Under the pieces are notes generated by a model. The model worked only from the letters and a program-made list of their open reading frames with translations, was not told where the DNA came from and made no database searches. A stretch of DNA of 64,000 bases. It comes from Nocardioides cremeus (lineage in GTDB: Bacteria; Actinomycetota; Actinomycetes; Propionibacteriales; Nocardioidaceae). Made by a program: the position numbers and the translations under genes. Shown here piece after piece: positions 25,450 through 34,367 of this stretch. Numbering within the stretch: position 1 is the stretch's first letter; every line of letters begins with the position of its first letter. The stretch is taken from assembly GCF_030518195.1 (NCBI RefSeq), contig NZ_JAULSC010000003.1, forward strand, positions 232,191-296,190. Reading direction: 5' to 3'.

Positions 25450-26170
25450 GCAGGTCGTCGAAGAAGCCGAGCACGCGGTCCACGGCCTCCTGGCGGCGGT
25501 GGACGGTGACGGTGGAGTGGCCGCGACCGGGGAGGTCGACGCGGATGAAGGCGTCGCCGAGCTCGCGGTCGAGGGTGTCGAAGCGGGTGCCGGTGGTGGG
25601 GTCCTTCTCGAACTGCAGGCCCAGCACGCTGCAGCCGCGCTGCTTGACGACGTCGAGGTCGGCGGGGGAGAGACCCAGGTCGGCGGCGCGTCGGCGACCG
25701 ACCGGGAACGGCAGCGAGGGCTGGCACAGCACGGGCGCGGCCACCGAGGTGTCCACGGCCATGGCGAGCGCGAACCCGCCGGTCAGGCACATCCCGAGGG
25801 CGCCGACGCCGGGCCCGCCGAGCTCGTCGTGCAGGGTGCGGGCGAGGTCGCGCAGCCAGCCGACGACCGGGGAGGGCTCCCCGGCGGCCATGACGGTGAA
25901 CTCGCGGCTGATGCACACCTTCGGGAGAACCTTCGCGACCTGCCCCGCGCTCATCGGGAGCCCGGTCTCGCCGAAGAGGTGCGGCAGCACCACGGTGTAG
26001 CCGGCCTCGACGAGCTCGTCGGCGAAGCCGATCACCTCGGCGGTCAGTCCGGGGATCTCGTGGACCACGACCACGCCGGGTCCTGTTCCGCGGCGGTACG
26101 TCGGATGGGTGACCCCGTCGGCCGTGTGTGATCCGGGGGTCCATGAGCCAGGCCAGTCGGGCATCGTCAT
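25439..26170 (-). CDS. Dienelactone hydrolase family protein
   Basis: A 243-residue alpha/beta hydrolase of the dienelactone hydrolase type, with a cysteine nucleophile in GMCLTGG, VVVVHEIPGLTAEVIGFADELVEAG at the N-terminal core, and the catalytic histidine in LPGRGHSTVTVHR. These enzymes open lactones or hydrolyse small esters. The ATG at 26170 is leaderless: TAGAGT on the minus strand ends 6 nt before it; a second ATG lies two codons inside. The neighbouring MBL-hydrolase gene ends 9 bp upstream on the same strand. Substrate unknown. Confidence 0.85.
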   Translation of the reverse strand: MTMPDWPGSWTPGSHTADGVTHPTYRRGTGPGVVVVHEIPGLTAEVIGFADELVEAGYTVVLPHLFGETGLPMSAGQVAKVLPKVCISREFTVMAAGEPSPVVGWLRDLARTLHDELGGPGVGALGMCLTGGFALAMAVDTSVAAPVLCQPSLPFPVGRRRAADLGLSPADLDVVKQRGCSVLGLQFEKDPTTGTRFDTLDRELGDAFIRVDLPGRGHSTVTVHRRQEAVDRVLGFFDDLLSG

Positions 26171-26179
26171 GCCCGGACT

Positions 26180-27010
26180 CTAGGGCGCCGGGTTGCTCCG
26201 CGCGGGGTTCCCCAGGTCGACGGTCGCGCCGCGCTCCACCAGCCGCAGCGTGCCGGCCAGGTCCGCCTCGACGTGCCTGGACACGAAGTCGGACAGCGGC
26301 GAGCGGAAGACCCCGTAGTCGTCGTGGTGCACGGGCACCGTCACGCCCGGAGTGAGCAGCCGGACCAGGTCGACGCCCTGCCGGTCGTCCATCGTCGCCG
26401 TCAGGCCCAGCACCCGGGTGCCTCCCAGGTGCACCACGGCCGCGTCGAGGGGGCCGCACCGCTCGACGACCTCGCGCAGCCAGGGCCGGTAGAGCGTGTC
26501 GCCGCTGACGTAGAGCCGGAAGGGCCGCGGGGCGTCGGGGCGGGACAGCTCGAGGACGGAGCCCATCACCGACGGCAGGAGGAACCGTGCGGGCCCGGGC
26601 CCGTGGACGCCGGGCACCGAGGTGATCCGCAGGCGCCAGCCGTCGCGCTCGAGCTCGACGCTCTCCCAGGTGCTCATCCCGGCGGACTCGCGGAAGCCCC
26701 ACTTCCCGAGGCGCCGCGCGGCGGCTGGGGTCGTCCAGACCGGCAGCGACCGGTCGAGCTCCCGGCGCGCCACCCGGTCGAAGTGGTCGCCGTGCAGGTG
26801 GGAGAGCAGCACCCCGTCGAGCCGGGGCAGGTCCTCGGGCTGCAGCGCCGGCTCGGTCAGCCGTCGGGAGAACAGCCCCTTGCCCAGGTAGGCGCGCTCT
26901 CCGCGGTGCAGGAAGTTCGGGTCGGTGAGCACCGTGAACGGTCCGAGGTCGAGCAGCGTCGTCGCGGTGCCGACGAACCGCAGGGTGGTCTCCGAGGCCT
27001 CGTGCTCCAT
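26180..27010 (-). CDS. MBL-fold metallo-hydrolase (UlaG-like)
   Basis: A 276-residue metallo-beta-lactamase-fold protein. Metal ligands are visible in SHLHGDHFDR (HxHxDH), a histidine in VPGVHGPG, D in LYVSGDTLYRP, and VPVHHDDYGVF near the end. The layout resembles the UlaG/NAPE-PLD-like branch acting on phosphodiesters or lactones. Start ATG at 27010 follows GGGAGG by 4 nt. It is co-directional with the dienelactone hydrolase 9 bp downstream, so the two are likely co-transcribed. The reaction is unknown. Confidence 0.82.
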   Translation of the reverse strand: MEHEASETTLRFVGTATTLLDLGPFTVLTDPNFLHRGERAYLGKGLFSRRLTEPALQPEDLPRLDGVLLSHLHGDHFDRVARRELDRSLPVWTTPAAARRLGKWGFRESAGMSTWESVELERDGWRLRITSVPGVHGPGPARFLLPSVMGSVLELSRPDAPRPFRLYVSGDTLYRPWLREVVERCGPLDAAVVHLGGTRVLGLTATMDDRQGVDLVRLLTPGVTVPVHHDDYGVFRSPLSDFVSRHVEADLAGTLRLVERGATVDLGNPARSNPAP

Positions 27011-27144
27011 GTCGCCTCCCAGGCGCTGACGGCAGGTCTGTCGGCCCTCCGAGTACCCCCGCCAGCGGCGCCGCACACACGCCCGCCGGGGTGAGCGCCG
27101 CACGGCGGGCCGGGTCCGGCGCCTGGCGCGACTAGGCTCGACGC

Positions 27145-27561
27145 ATGTCGTCCCGGGTGCAGCACGACCGCCGCTTCCCGCGCGAGGACGGCGAGGAGCC
27201 CGGTGGGCTCGAGCAGGAGCAGGACGGCCAGCGGCGCGTCCTCGTGGTCGCGGCCTGGGTCCTGGTGGGCTTCGTGGTCCTCGTGCAGCTGCCGTGGGTC
27301 GTCGCGGCCTTCGCAGAGGACCCGCATATGGGCGCGTGGTGGGTGCTGACGGTCGTGCCTTGGATGACGGCCGTCCTCGTGGTCCCGGTGGCCACGCTGA
27401 TCGGTCTCGCCTGGGTGGGTGCGGGCTTCGGTCGCCCGGGCCCCGCCCCCGCGCGCGGGCCGTCCACGTGTGCCAGCACCCTGGCCAGCGTCGCACTGTT
27501 GCTCCTGGTCCTGGAGATCCTCCTGGTCGGCACGCTCGTGGCGCTGACGTGGGCCAGCTGA
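27145..27561 (+). CDS. Small membrane protein of unknown function
   Basis: A 138-residue protein I do not recognise. A charged N-terminus (about 1-30, with EDGEEPGGLEQEQDG) is followed by three hydrophobic stretches: VLVVAAWVLVGFVVLVQLPW, VLTVVPWMTAVLVVPVATLI and SVALLLLVLEILLVGTLVAL. The ATG is leaderless, with TAGGCT ending 6 nt upstream. It lies between an MBL hydrolase and a photolyase-related gene, with no link to either evident. Confidence 0.6.
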   Translation: MSSRVQHDRRFPREDGEEPGGLEQEQDGQRRVLVVAAWVLVGFVVLVQLPWVVAAFAEDPHMGAWWVLTVVPWMTAVLVVPVATLIGLAWVGAGFGRPGPAPARGPSTCASTLASVALLLLVLEILLVGTLVALTWAS

Positions 27562-27608
27562 CCCCGCGGGTGAGGAGCCATGGCGACCTGCCTGCCTAGG
27601 GTCGCGGC

Positions 27609-29117
27609 ATGTCGGCGACCGCGCACGTGCGGCTGGTGCTGCCCCACCAGCTCTTCGTGGAGCACCTGGACGCCCGGGCCGGCACCGTCTTCGTCCTGGT
27701 CGAGCACGACCTGCTCTTCCGGCAGTACCGCTTCCACACCCACAAGCTGGTCCTGCACCGCGCGAGCATGCGGCGCTTCGCCGACCGCCTGCGCGAGGCC
27801 GGCTTCGCGGTCGAGCAGCTCGACACCGGCGGGCGCACCACCAGCCGCCGGGCGCTGGCCGCGGTCGTCGAGCGGCTCGCGCCGCAGCAGGTGACGGCGT
27901 ACGACGTCGTCGACGACTGGCTCAGCCGCGACCTGACCGCGGCGCTGGCCGACGGGGGCTACGAGCTGCGCGCCGAGGACGTCCTCGACTCCCCGTGCTT
28001 CCTCACCACCCGGGCCCAGCTGGCCGAGCACTTCGACGGCGTCTCGGGCCCGCGCGGGCGCAGTGCCCGGATGCAGCACTTCTACTCCTGGCAGCGCAGG
28101 CGCCTCGACGTGCTCGTCACCGAGACCGGCGACCCGGTGGGCGGGCGCTGGTCCTTCGACGAGGACAACCGCAAGAAGCTGCCGAAGGCGCATCCCGTGC
28201 CCCGGGTCTCGTGGCCCGGGCGCGAGGAGCGGCACCCGCACGTCGAGGAGGCGGTCGCCTGGGTGCGCCGGGCCTTCCCCGACAACCCCGGCGACCCCGG
28301 TGGCTTCGGCTGGCCCACCGACCACGCGGAGGCGGCGGCGTCGTACGACGAGTTCCTCACCGAGCGGTTCGACCAGTTCGGGCCCTTCGAGGACGCGATC
28401 TCGGCCAACCACCCCTACGTCTTCCACGCGCTGATGACGCCCGGGCTCAACATCGGGCTGCTCGACCCCCGTCACGTCCTCGACCGCGCGCTCGACCACG
28501 CCGAGGCCCACGACGTGCCGCTGCCCAGCCTCGAGGGGTTCGTGCGGCAGGTGATCGGCTGGCGGGAGTACATGCGCGCCTGCTACGCGCTGTGGGGCCG
28601 CGGGCTGCGCAGCCGCAACCACCTCGAGCACGCCCGCGCGCTGGACGAGGGCTGGTGGACCGCGCAGACCGGGCTGGAGCCGGTCGACCTGGTGCTGCGC
28701 CGGGTGCTGGAGACCGGCTACGCCCACCACATCGAGCGGCTGATGGTGCTCGGCAACGCCATGTGCCTGCTGCGCACCGACCCCGACAGCGTCTACGAGT
28801 GGTTCATGGAGATGTTCGTCGACGCCTACGACTGGGTGATGGTGCCCAACGTCTACGCCATGAGCCAGTTCGCCTCGGGCGAGGCGGTCACCACCAAGCC
28901 CTACGTCTCGGGGTCCAACTACCTGCGCAAGATGAGCGACCTGCCCCGCGGCGACTGGGAGGCCGACTGGGACGCGCTCTACTGGACCTTCGTGCGCGAC
29001 CACCACGACGCCTTCGCCGCCAACCCGCGCTCGCGGATGATCGCCAACCTGCACGACCGGATGGAGCCCGCCACCAGGGCGGCACACACCCGGCGAGCCG
29101 CACGCTGGCTCAGCTGA
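27609..29117 (+). CDS. Photolyase/cryptochrome-related protein (DPRP/FeS-BCP family), Fe-S ligands missing
   Basis: A 502-residue member of the deoxyribodipyrimidine-photolyase-related family. The N-terminal alpha/beta domain (LVLPHQLFVEHLDARAGTVFVLVE) and FAD-binding C-terminal domain (VIGWREYMRACYALWG, GYAHHIERLMVLGNAMCLL, WVMVPNVYAMSQFASGEAVTTKPYVSG) are well conserved. PhrB-type members bind a [4Fe-4S] cluster with four cysteines, three of them shortly after the NxxxKMSD motif. Here KMSDLPRGDWEADWDALYW follows without cysteine; only three cysteines exist in the protein, none at those places. ATG is leaderless (TAGGGT, 6 nt). A DNA-repair role is uncertain. Confidence 0.85.
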   Translation: MSATAHVRLVLPHQLFVEHLDARAGTVFVLVEHDLLFRQYRFHTHKLVLHRASMRRFADRLREAGFAVEQLDTGGRTTSRRALAAVVERLAPQQVTAYDVVDDWLSRDLTAALADGGYELRAEDVLDSPCFLTTRAQLAEHFDGVSGPRGRSARMQHFYSWQRRRLDVLVTETGDPVGGRWSFDEDNRKKLPKAHPVPRVSWPGREERHPHVEEAVAWVRRAFPDNPGDPGGFGWPTDHAEAAASYDEFLTERFDQFGPFEDAISANHPYVFHALMTPGLNIGLLDPRHVLDRALDHAEAHDVPLPSLEGFVRQVIGWREYMRACYALWGRGLRSRNHLEHARALDEGWWTAQTGLEPVDLVLRRVLETGYAHHIERLMVLGNAMCLLRTDPDSVYEWFMEMFVDAYDWVMVPNVYAMSQFASGEAVTTKPYVSGSNYLRKMSDLPRGDWEADWDALYWTFVRDHHDAFAANPRSRMIANLHDRMEPATRAAHTRRAARWLS

Positions 29118-29424
29118 CGAGCTTGAGACCCACGATGCAGCCCACCAGGCCGACGAGCAGCGCGACCCGCGCGAGGTCGGCCGGCTCGTCGCCGGTGACC
29201 ATCGCGTAGGCCACCGTCAGCGACGCGCCGATGCCCACCCACACGGCGTACGCCGTGCCGACCGGCAGGGTGCGCATCGCCTGGGCCAGGCCGATCATGC
29301 TCAGCACCACCGCCACGCCGAAGACCACCGACGGCACCAGGCGGCTCAGGCCGTCGGAGCGGCCCAGAGCCGTGGCCCAGACGGCCTCGAGGACACCGGA
29401 GACGACGAGCACGAACCAGGCCAT
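29110..29424 (-). CDS. Small multidrug resistance (SMR) family transporter
   Basis: A 104-residue four-helix membrane protein of the EmrE/SugE family. It starts MAWFVLVVSGVLEAVWATALG, with the conserved glutamate of helix 1 (E14). VPSVVFGVAVVLSMIGLAQAM and GTAYAVWVGIGASLTVAYAM carry the family GTAYAVW motif. The glutamate exchanges protons for cationic drugs or guanidinium. The reading frame continues upstream without homology, so the internal ATG is taken as start. It overlaps the convergent photolyase-related gene by 8 bp. Substrate class (multidrug or guanidinium) is undecided. Confidence 0.88.
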   Translation of the reverse strand: MAWFVLVVSGVLEAVWATALGRSDGLSRLVPSVVFGVAVVLSMIGLAQAMRTLPVGTAYAVWVGIGASLTVAYAMVTGDEPADLARVALLVGLVGCIVGLKLVS

Positions 29425-29470
29425 GAGGTGGATCGTGGCACAGGACCGCTCACGGGGCAGGATGGGGCCC

Positions 29471-29986
29471 ATGCCGCGCCTGCACTCCCTCGAGCTGCTC
29501 CCCGACGACGAGGGCCAGGAGGCGGTCCGCGCCCAGTGGCAGGCCCTGGCCGACGCGGGGCTGCCCTCCCAGCTCGACCACCGGGGCGCCACCAACGCGC
29601 CGCACGTCAGCGTCGTCGAGGCCGAGGCGCTGCCCGACGCCGCCCTCGACGTCGCCCGGGCCCGCCTCGGCGGCCTGCTGCCGGTCACCGCGCTGGTCGG
29701 CGGGGTGCTGCTGCTGGGCGAGGGCCGGGTCACCCTGGCCCGTCCGGTCCAGCTCGCCGACGACGTCGTACGCCGCGTGCTCGCGGTGCGCGTGCAGGTG
29801 CCGGAGCGCCGTCACCTGGGGTGGGTGCCGCACCTGACCCTGGCGCGGCGGCTCGAGCGCGCCGACGTGCCGCGCGCCCTGGAGGTGCTGGCCGGTCTCG
29901 ACGCCGACCGCGACGCCAGCCTCGAGCTGCGCCTGACCGCGCTGCGGCGCTGGGACCCCGACGCCGGCGAGGTCCACGACCTGTGA
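29471..29986 (+). CDS. 2'-5' RNA ligase / cyclic phosphodiesterase superfamily protein
   Basis: A 171-residue 2H-phosphoesterase-like protein. The two HxT/S motifs are visible as HVSV (about residue 44) and HLTL (about residue 119), the catalytic pair of the family. The order and spacing fit LigT/ThpR-type proteins acting on 2',3'-cyclic or 2',5'-linked RNA ends. The ATG at 29471 is chosen because GGCAGGA precedes it by 8 nt; an ATG three codons earlier is possible. It is followed by the DUF480-methyltransferase gene on the same strand. Confidence 0.8.
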   Translation: MPRLHSLELLPDDEGQEAVRAQWQALADAGLPSQLDHRGATNAPHVSVVEAEALPDAALDVARARLGGLLPVTALVGGVLLLGEGRVTLARPVQLADDVVRRVLAVRVQVPERRHLGWVPHLTLARRLERADVPRALEVLAGLDADRDASLELRLTALRRWDPDAGEVHDL

Positions 29987-30031
29987 GTCCTGCCTCGGCC
30001 CGGGCCGGGGGCGCCCACTAGGTTGGGGGGC

Positions 30032-31252
30032 ATGCTCGACCAGCCCCTCGACGCGACCCAGCAGCGTGTGCTCGGCGCGCTGATGGAGAAGCAGGTGACC
30101 GTGCCGGCGTCCTACCCGATGACGCTGGGCGGCCTGCGCACCGCCTGCAACCAGTCCAGCAGCCGTGACCCGGTCACCGACCTCGACGAGGAGCAGGTGA
30201 AGCAGACCGCGCACGCGCTCAAGGAGCGAGGCCTGCTGCGGATCGTGTGGTCCGACACCGGGCGGCGCACCCTGAAGCACCACCAGGTGCTCGACGAGGT
30301 GCTCGGCCTCGACGACGAGGAGCGCGCGCTGCTCACCGTGCTGCTGCTGCGCGGACCGCAGTCGCCGGGCGAGCTGCGCACCCGCACCGAGCGGTTGCAC
30401 GCCTTCGCCGACCGCGACGAGGTGGCCGCGTGCCTGGCCCGGCTCGCCGCTCGGGACCAGCCGCTGGTCCAGCAGCTCGAGCGACGCCCGCGCGAGCAGG
30501 ACCACCGCTGGGCGCACCTGCTGGGGCCGGCCGAGCCCGACCCGGCGTCCGTGCCGGGCGCGGCGGTCGCCCCGGTCGACCGCGAGGTCCCGCTGGCCGA
30601 GGGTCCCGAGCGCCGCGACGAGCGGGTGCGCGCGGCGTACGACGCCGTGGCCGCGACCTACGCCGACCACTTCGCGGACGAGCTGGACGACCTGCCGTTC
30701 GAGCGGTGGCTGCTGGAGCGGGCGGCGCAGGCCGCGGGCGGGCTGCCGGTGGTCGACGCTGGCTGCGGGCCGGGCCACGTCACCGCGCACCTCGCCGGGC
30801 TGGGCGCCGACGCCCGGGGCCTCGACGTCTCGCCCGAGATGGTGACGCAGGCCCGTGAGCGGCACCCGGGCGTGCGCTTCGACATCGGCGACCTGCGCCG
30901 GCTGATCCGCCCCGAGAGCGCCGAGGGGTGGGGCGCGGTGCTCGGCTGGTACTCGCTGATCCACCTCGCCGGCTCCGAGCTGGCCGACGCCGTCGCCGCC
31001 CTCGCGCGCCCGCTGGCCACCGACGGGGTGCTGCTGCTGGGCCTGCAGGCGGGCCACGAGGTGCGCCGGGTCGAGAGCTGGCTCGACGTCGACCTCGGTG
31101 AGGGTGGCCTCACGCTCGTGCACCACGACCCGGCCGACGTCGTCGCGGCAGTCGAGGCGGCCGGGCTCGAGGCCGAGTGGTTCGTGCGCGGGCCCCGGAC
31201 GGCGCTGGGGGAGACCAGCCAGCGCCTCTACGTGCTGGGCAGGAGGGCCTGA
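30032..31252 (+). CDS. YceH-like DUF480 protein fused to a SAM-dependent methyltransferase
   Basis: A 406-residue two-part protein. Residues 1-185 match the YceH/DUF480 winged-helix family (LDATQQRVLGALMEKQVTVP, YPMTLGGLRTACNQSSSRDPV, LRGPQSPGELRTRTERL). Residues about 205-406 form a class I methyltransferase (VVDAGCGPGHVTAHLAGLG as motif I, LDVSPEMVTQARERHP, LGWYSLIHLAG). DUF480 proteins are usually free-standing. ATG is leaderless (TAGGTT, 7 nt). The stop shares a base with the next start (TGATG), so the glutaredoxin-like gene is coupled. Function unknown. Confidence 0.82.
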   Translation: MLDQPLDATQQRVLGALMEKQVTVPASYPMTLGGLRTACNQSSSRDPVTDLDEEQVKQTAHALKERGLLRIVWSDTGRRTLKHHQVLDEVLGLDDEERALLTVLLLRGPQSPGELRTRTERLHAFADRDEVAACLARLAARDQPLVQQLERRPREQDHRWAHLLGPAEPDPASVPGAAVAPVDREVPLAEGPERRDERVRAAYDAVAATYADHFADELDDLPFERWLLERAAQAAGGLPVVDAGCGPGHVTAHLAGLGADARGLDVSPEMVTQARERHPGVRFDIGDLRRLIRPESAEGWGAVLGWYSLIHLAGSELADAVAALARPLATDGVLLLGLQAGHEVRRVESWLDVDLGEGGLTLVHHDPADVVAAVEAAGLEAEWFVRGPRTALGETSQRLYVLGRRA

Positions 31253-31680
31253 TGGGCAGGTGGGGTGGTTCCGCGGCACTGCTGGTCGCCGCCGGCGTGA
31301 TGCTCGGCAGCGACCCCGGTGTGGGGTCGATTTTGGCGGCGGTCCTGATGGTGGTGTTGGCGTTCCTGCTCTCGCCGCTGCTCTTCCCGAGCTCGCCCGG
31401 CGACGCCGCCGGCCGCAAGCGCGGCCGCGAGCAGGGCGTGCCGGTCGTCTACTGGCGCCCCGGCTGCCACCACTGCCTCAAGCTGCGCCTGGGGCTGCTG
31501 GCCACCCGCGGTCGCGCGGTGTGGGTCGACATCTCCAGCGACCCCGACGCGCTGGCGCGGGTGCGCAGCGTCAACGGCGGCGATGCGACGGTGCCGACGG
31601 TGTTCTCGCGCGGCACCGTGCGCACCGCCCCGTCGCTGCGCTGGGTGCGCGAGCAGCTGGCCGGCCCCGGCCGCCGGTAG
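31252..31680 (+). CDS. Membrane-anchored glutaredoxin-like protein
   Basis: A 142-residue protein. One or two N-terminal hydrophobic segments (SAALLVAAGVMLGSDPG, ILAAVLMVVLAFLLSPLLFP) would hold it in the membrane. A glutaredoxin-like fold follows: VPVVYWRPGCHHCLKLRLGL with a CxxC redox pair, and a VPTVF cis-proline strand. The cytoplasmic or extracellular side cannot be set with certainty. ATG shares the A of the previous stop and has AGGAGGG upstream. Redox partner unknown. Confidence 0.78.
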   Translation: MGRWGGSAALLVAAGVMLGSDPGVGSILAAVLMVVLAFLLSPLLFPSSPGDAAGRKRGREQGVPVVYWRPGCHHCLKLRLGLLATRGRAVWVDISSDPDALARVRSVNGGDATVPTVFSRGTVRTAPSLRWVREQLAGPGRR

Positions 31681-31696
31681 CCGGTCCCGGCCAGGC

Positions 31697-32575
31697 TCAG
31701 GCCAGGTCGACCACGCAGTCGGCGAGGACCGGCGAGCCGTCGCGCTCGCCGCCGGCGATCGTCGCCGAGGCCACCACGCGTGCGTCCTCGCGCCAGCCGC
31801 GCACCCCGATCGTCTCGCCGGGGAAGACCACCCCCGCGAAGCGCGCGGAGAAGCCCCCGACCCGGGTGGCGTCACCGCCGAGCAGCTGCTCGGTCAGCTC
31901 GCGCAGCACGATGCCGTAGGAGCACAGCCCGTGCAGGATGGGGGCGGGGAAGCCGGCGGCCTTCGCGAAGTCGGGGTCGGCGTGCAGCGGGTTGCGGTCG
32001 CCGCAGAGCCGGTAGAGCAGCGCCTGCTGCGGCGTGACGGCGTACGACGTCTCGGTGTCGGGGGCCCGGTCGGGCAGCTCGACCGACTGCGACGAGCCGC
32101 GCTCGCCGCCCCAGCCGCCCTCGCCGCGCACGAAGATCGACGAGCGCGTGGTCCACAGCGCCTCGCCGTCCGCGGCCGACGCGGTGGCCTCCTGCCAGAC
32201 GACCGCGGCCTTGCCCTTGTCCCACACGTCGCTGATGCGGGTGCTGACGCTGGCCGAGCCGGCCGTGGGCAGCGGGGCGTGCACGGTGATCGACTGCGAG
32301 CCGTGCACCACCTGGGCCAGGTCGATGTCGCAGCCGGGCAGGTCGAGCGGCGGCGGGTCGGTCTCGTGGAAGGTCGGGGCCACGACGCCGAAGGACGGCA
32401 GCACCTGCAGCCCGGGGCCGTCGAGGGTCCAGCGCAACGCGCCGGGGTCGACCTGGTCGCCCGGGTGCGAGCCGGCGCCGATGCCGAGGTGGTAGAGCAG
32501 CACGTCGCTGGCGTCCCAGCTGAAGGTGCGGGTGCCGAGGTCGGCGCCGATGGCGACGGCGGGGTCGATGGGCAT
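31697..32575 (-). CDS. hsd4B: Hsd4B-like MaoC enoyl-CoA hydratase
   Basis: A 292-residue double hot-dog hydratase of the MFE-2/Hsd4B type. The hydratase-2 catalytic block is in the second half: LYRLCGDRNPLHADPDFAKAAGFPAPILHGLCSYG, with the Asp and His of the D-x4-H motif. Rv3538 (Hsd4B, 286 residues) lies next to kstD in M. tuberculosis and hydrates steroid side-chain 2-enoyl-CoA. Here the ATG shares its A with the kstD stop (TGATG), so both are translated together from the KstR-controlled promoter at 34343-34356. Confidence 0.85.
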   Translation of the reverse strand: MPIDPAVAIGADLGTRTFSWDASDVLLYHLGIGAGSHPGDQVDPGALRWTLDGPGLQVLPSFGVVAPTFHETDPPPLDLPGCDIDLAQVVHGSQSITVHAPLPTAGSASVSTRISDVWDKGKAAVVWQEATASAADGEALWTTRSSIFVRGEGGWGGERGSSQSVELPDRAPDTETSYAVTPQQALLYRLCGDRNPLHADPDFAKAAGFPAPILHGLCSYGIVLRELTEQLLGGDATRVGGFSARFAGVVFPGETIGVRGWREDARVVASATIAGGERDGSPVLADCVVDLA

Positions 32576-34332
32576 CAGGAAGCCTCCTCGGCCGGTCCGG
32601 GGGTGCTGGTCGCGGCCTCCTGCGAGGCCAGGTGCTCGACGGCCAGGTAGCCGAAGGTCAGCGCGGGGCCGATGGTCGCCCCGGGGCCGGCGTAGGTGCG
32701 GCCCATCACGGCCGACGACACGTTGCCGGCGGCGTAGAGGCCGGCGATCACCGAGCCGTCCTCGCGCAGCACCCTCGCCTGCTCATCGGTGACCAGCCCG
32801 CCCTTGGTGCCCAGGTCGCCGGGCACGATCTTGACCGCGTAGAAGGGGCCCTGGTCGATGCGGTGCAGCGAGGGGTTCGGCTTGACCGTCGGGTCGGAGT
32901 AGTACTTGTCGTAGGCCGAGTCGCCGCGGTGGAAGTCCTCGTCGACACCGCTGGCGGCGAAGGCGTTGAAGCGCTCGACGGTCGTGGCCAGGCCCTCGAC
33001 CGGCACCTCGATCTGCTCCGCGAGCGCCTCGAGGGAGTCGGCCCTCTTGACGACGCCCTCCTTGTACCAGCGCCCGGGGAAGGGCTGGCGCGGCCCGAGG
33101 CCGGCGAAGAGGTAGCGGTTGCGGTAGCGCTGGTCGAAGACCATCCAGGCCGGCACGTGCTGCACGCCGGTGGCCTCGCCGGCGTAGATCTCGTGCACCG
33201 CCTCGACGTAGGGCAGCGCCTCGTTCATGAAGCGGCGCCCCGCGCCGTTGACGATGATCGAGCCCGGCAGGTTGCGCTCGGCCAGGCAGAACCACGGCCG
33301 GCCGGGCAGCGGGATGGTTGGGCCCCACCACGCGTCGTCGAGCAGGTCGGTCCGCGCGCCGGCAGCGATGCCGGCCAGCAGCCCGGCGCCGGTGTTGAAC
33401 TCCGAGCCGGTGGTCCACTCGACCGAGGTCGGGCGCGGCTGGTGCTGCTCGCGCAGCTGCAGGTTGCGCTCGAAGCCACCGCTGCCCAGCACCACGCCGC
33501 GCCGGGCGCGGACCTCGTGGCGCTGCCCGCCACGGGTCACGCGCACGCCGACCACCCGGCCGTGCTCGAGCAGCAGCTCGTCGAGCGCGGTGTCGTAGGC
33601 CAGCGGCACGCCCGCGTCGACGAGCCCCTGGCGCAGCCCGATGACGATGGCGTTGCCCATCGCGTACATCCGCTGCCGGCGCAGCCCGGCCACGATCCGC
33701 CGCACCAGCACCCGCAGCATCGTCGCCGGGCCGCGCCAGGTGCGCATGCCCAGGCTGATCTTCCGGAAGTCGGCCTGGGTGACGATCATGTTGGCCGGCG
33801 CCTTGCTGTACGCCGGGTGCAGCCGCTCGAGCTCGGCGCCCAGGAACGAGGCGTCCATCGGCACCGGCTCGCAGCTGCGGCCCGCGGCGCGCCCGCCCGG
33901 CTGCTCGGGCAGGTAGTCGCTGTAGCCGGGCACCCAGGCGAAGCGCAGGGGAGTGCGCTCGCGCAGGAAGTCCATCACCTCGGGACCGCGGCGCAGGTAG
34001 GTCTCGCGACGCACCCGGGGCACGACGTCGCCGACGATGGCCTCGAGGTAGGCCATCGCCTGCTCGTGGTCGCCGTCGTCGACCTGGCCGGCCTCGCGCA
34101 GCGCGTAGTTGCCGGGGATCCACACGCCGCCGCCCGAGCGGGCGGTGGAGCCGCCGAAGTAGCCGCTCTTCTCGACCAGCAGGGTCTCGAGGCCGGCGGT
34201 GCCGGCGGCCAGCGCCGCGGTCATCCCGGCGCCGCCGGCGCCCACGACGACGACGTCGACCTCGGTGGGCAGGGGATCGGTCGCGGTGATGGTGCTGGTG
34301 GCGGCTCGAGGAGCGCGCGGCGTACCCGTCAT
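32575..34332 (-). CDS. kstD: 3-ketosteroid delta(1)-dehydrogenase KstD
   Basis: A 585-residue FAD flavoprotein that introduces the 1,2 double bond into 3-ketosteroids, priming ring opening. The N-terminal FAD motif is [21 protein letters not shown], followed by the family block [19 protein letters not shown]. The C-terminal block [18 protein letters not shown] contains the tyrosine/glycine pair that contacts the 3-keto oxygen. The ATG is leaderless: TACAGT on the minus strand overlaps the KstR operator and ends 8 nt upstream. It is co-transcribed with hsd4B and divergent from hsaG-hsaF. Confidence 0.93.
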   Translation of the reverse strand: MTGTPRAPRAATSTITATDPLPTEVDVVVVGAGGAGMTAALAAGTAGLETLLVEKSGYFGGSTARSGGGVWIPGNYALREAGQVDDGDHEQAMAYLEAIVGDVVPRVRRETYLRRGPEVMDFLRERTPLRFAWVPGYSDYLPEQPGGRAAGRSCEPVPMDASFLGAELERLHPAYSKAPANMIVTQADFRKISLGMRTWRGPATMLRVLVRRIVAGLRRQRMYAMGNAIVIGLRQGLVDAGVPLAYDTALDELLLEHGRVVGVRVTRGGQRHEVRARRGVVLGSGGFERNLQLREQHQPRPTSVEWTTGSEFNTGAGLLAGIAAGARTDLLDDAWWGPTIPLPGRPWFCLAERNLPGSIIVNGAGRRFMNEALPYVEAVHEIYAGEATGVQHVPAWMVFDQRYRNRYLFAGLGPRQPFPGRWYKEGVVKRADSLEALAEQIEVPVEGLATTVERFNAFAASGVDEDFHRGDSAYDKYYSDPTVKPNPSLHRIDQGPFYAVKIVPGDLGTKGGLVTDEQARVLREDGSVIAGLYAAGNVSSAVMGRTYAGPGATIGPALTFGYLAVEHLASQEAATSTPGPAEEAS

Positions 34333-34342
34333 GGCGCAAAAC

Positions 34343-34356
34343 TGTAACAGGTTCTA
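34343..34356. promoter_or_regulatory. KstR operator between divergent kstD and hsaG
   Basis: TGTAACAGGTTCTA fits TnnAACnnGTTnnA with a non-CG centre. It is overlapped by -10 hexamers on both strands: TACAGT towards kstD and TAGCAT (34355-34360) towards the GTG at 34368. One bound repressor could shut both promoters. Confidence 0.85.
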
Positions 34357-34367
34357 GCATGACCGCC

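Noticed and set aside
34359..34367. ATG at 34359 as the hsaG start
   Set aside because: It overlaps the -10 hexamer TAGCAT and is only 3 bp from the operator. GTG 34368 fits the leaderless spacing and begins the conserved [11 protein letters not shown] segment.
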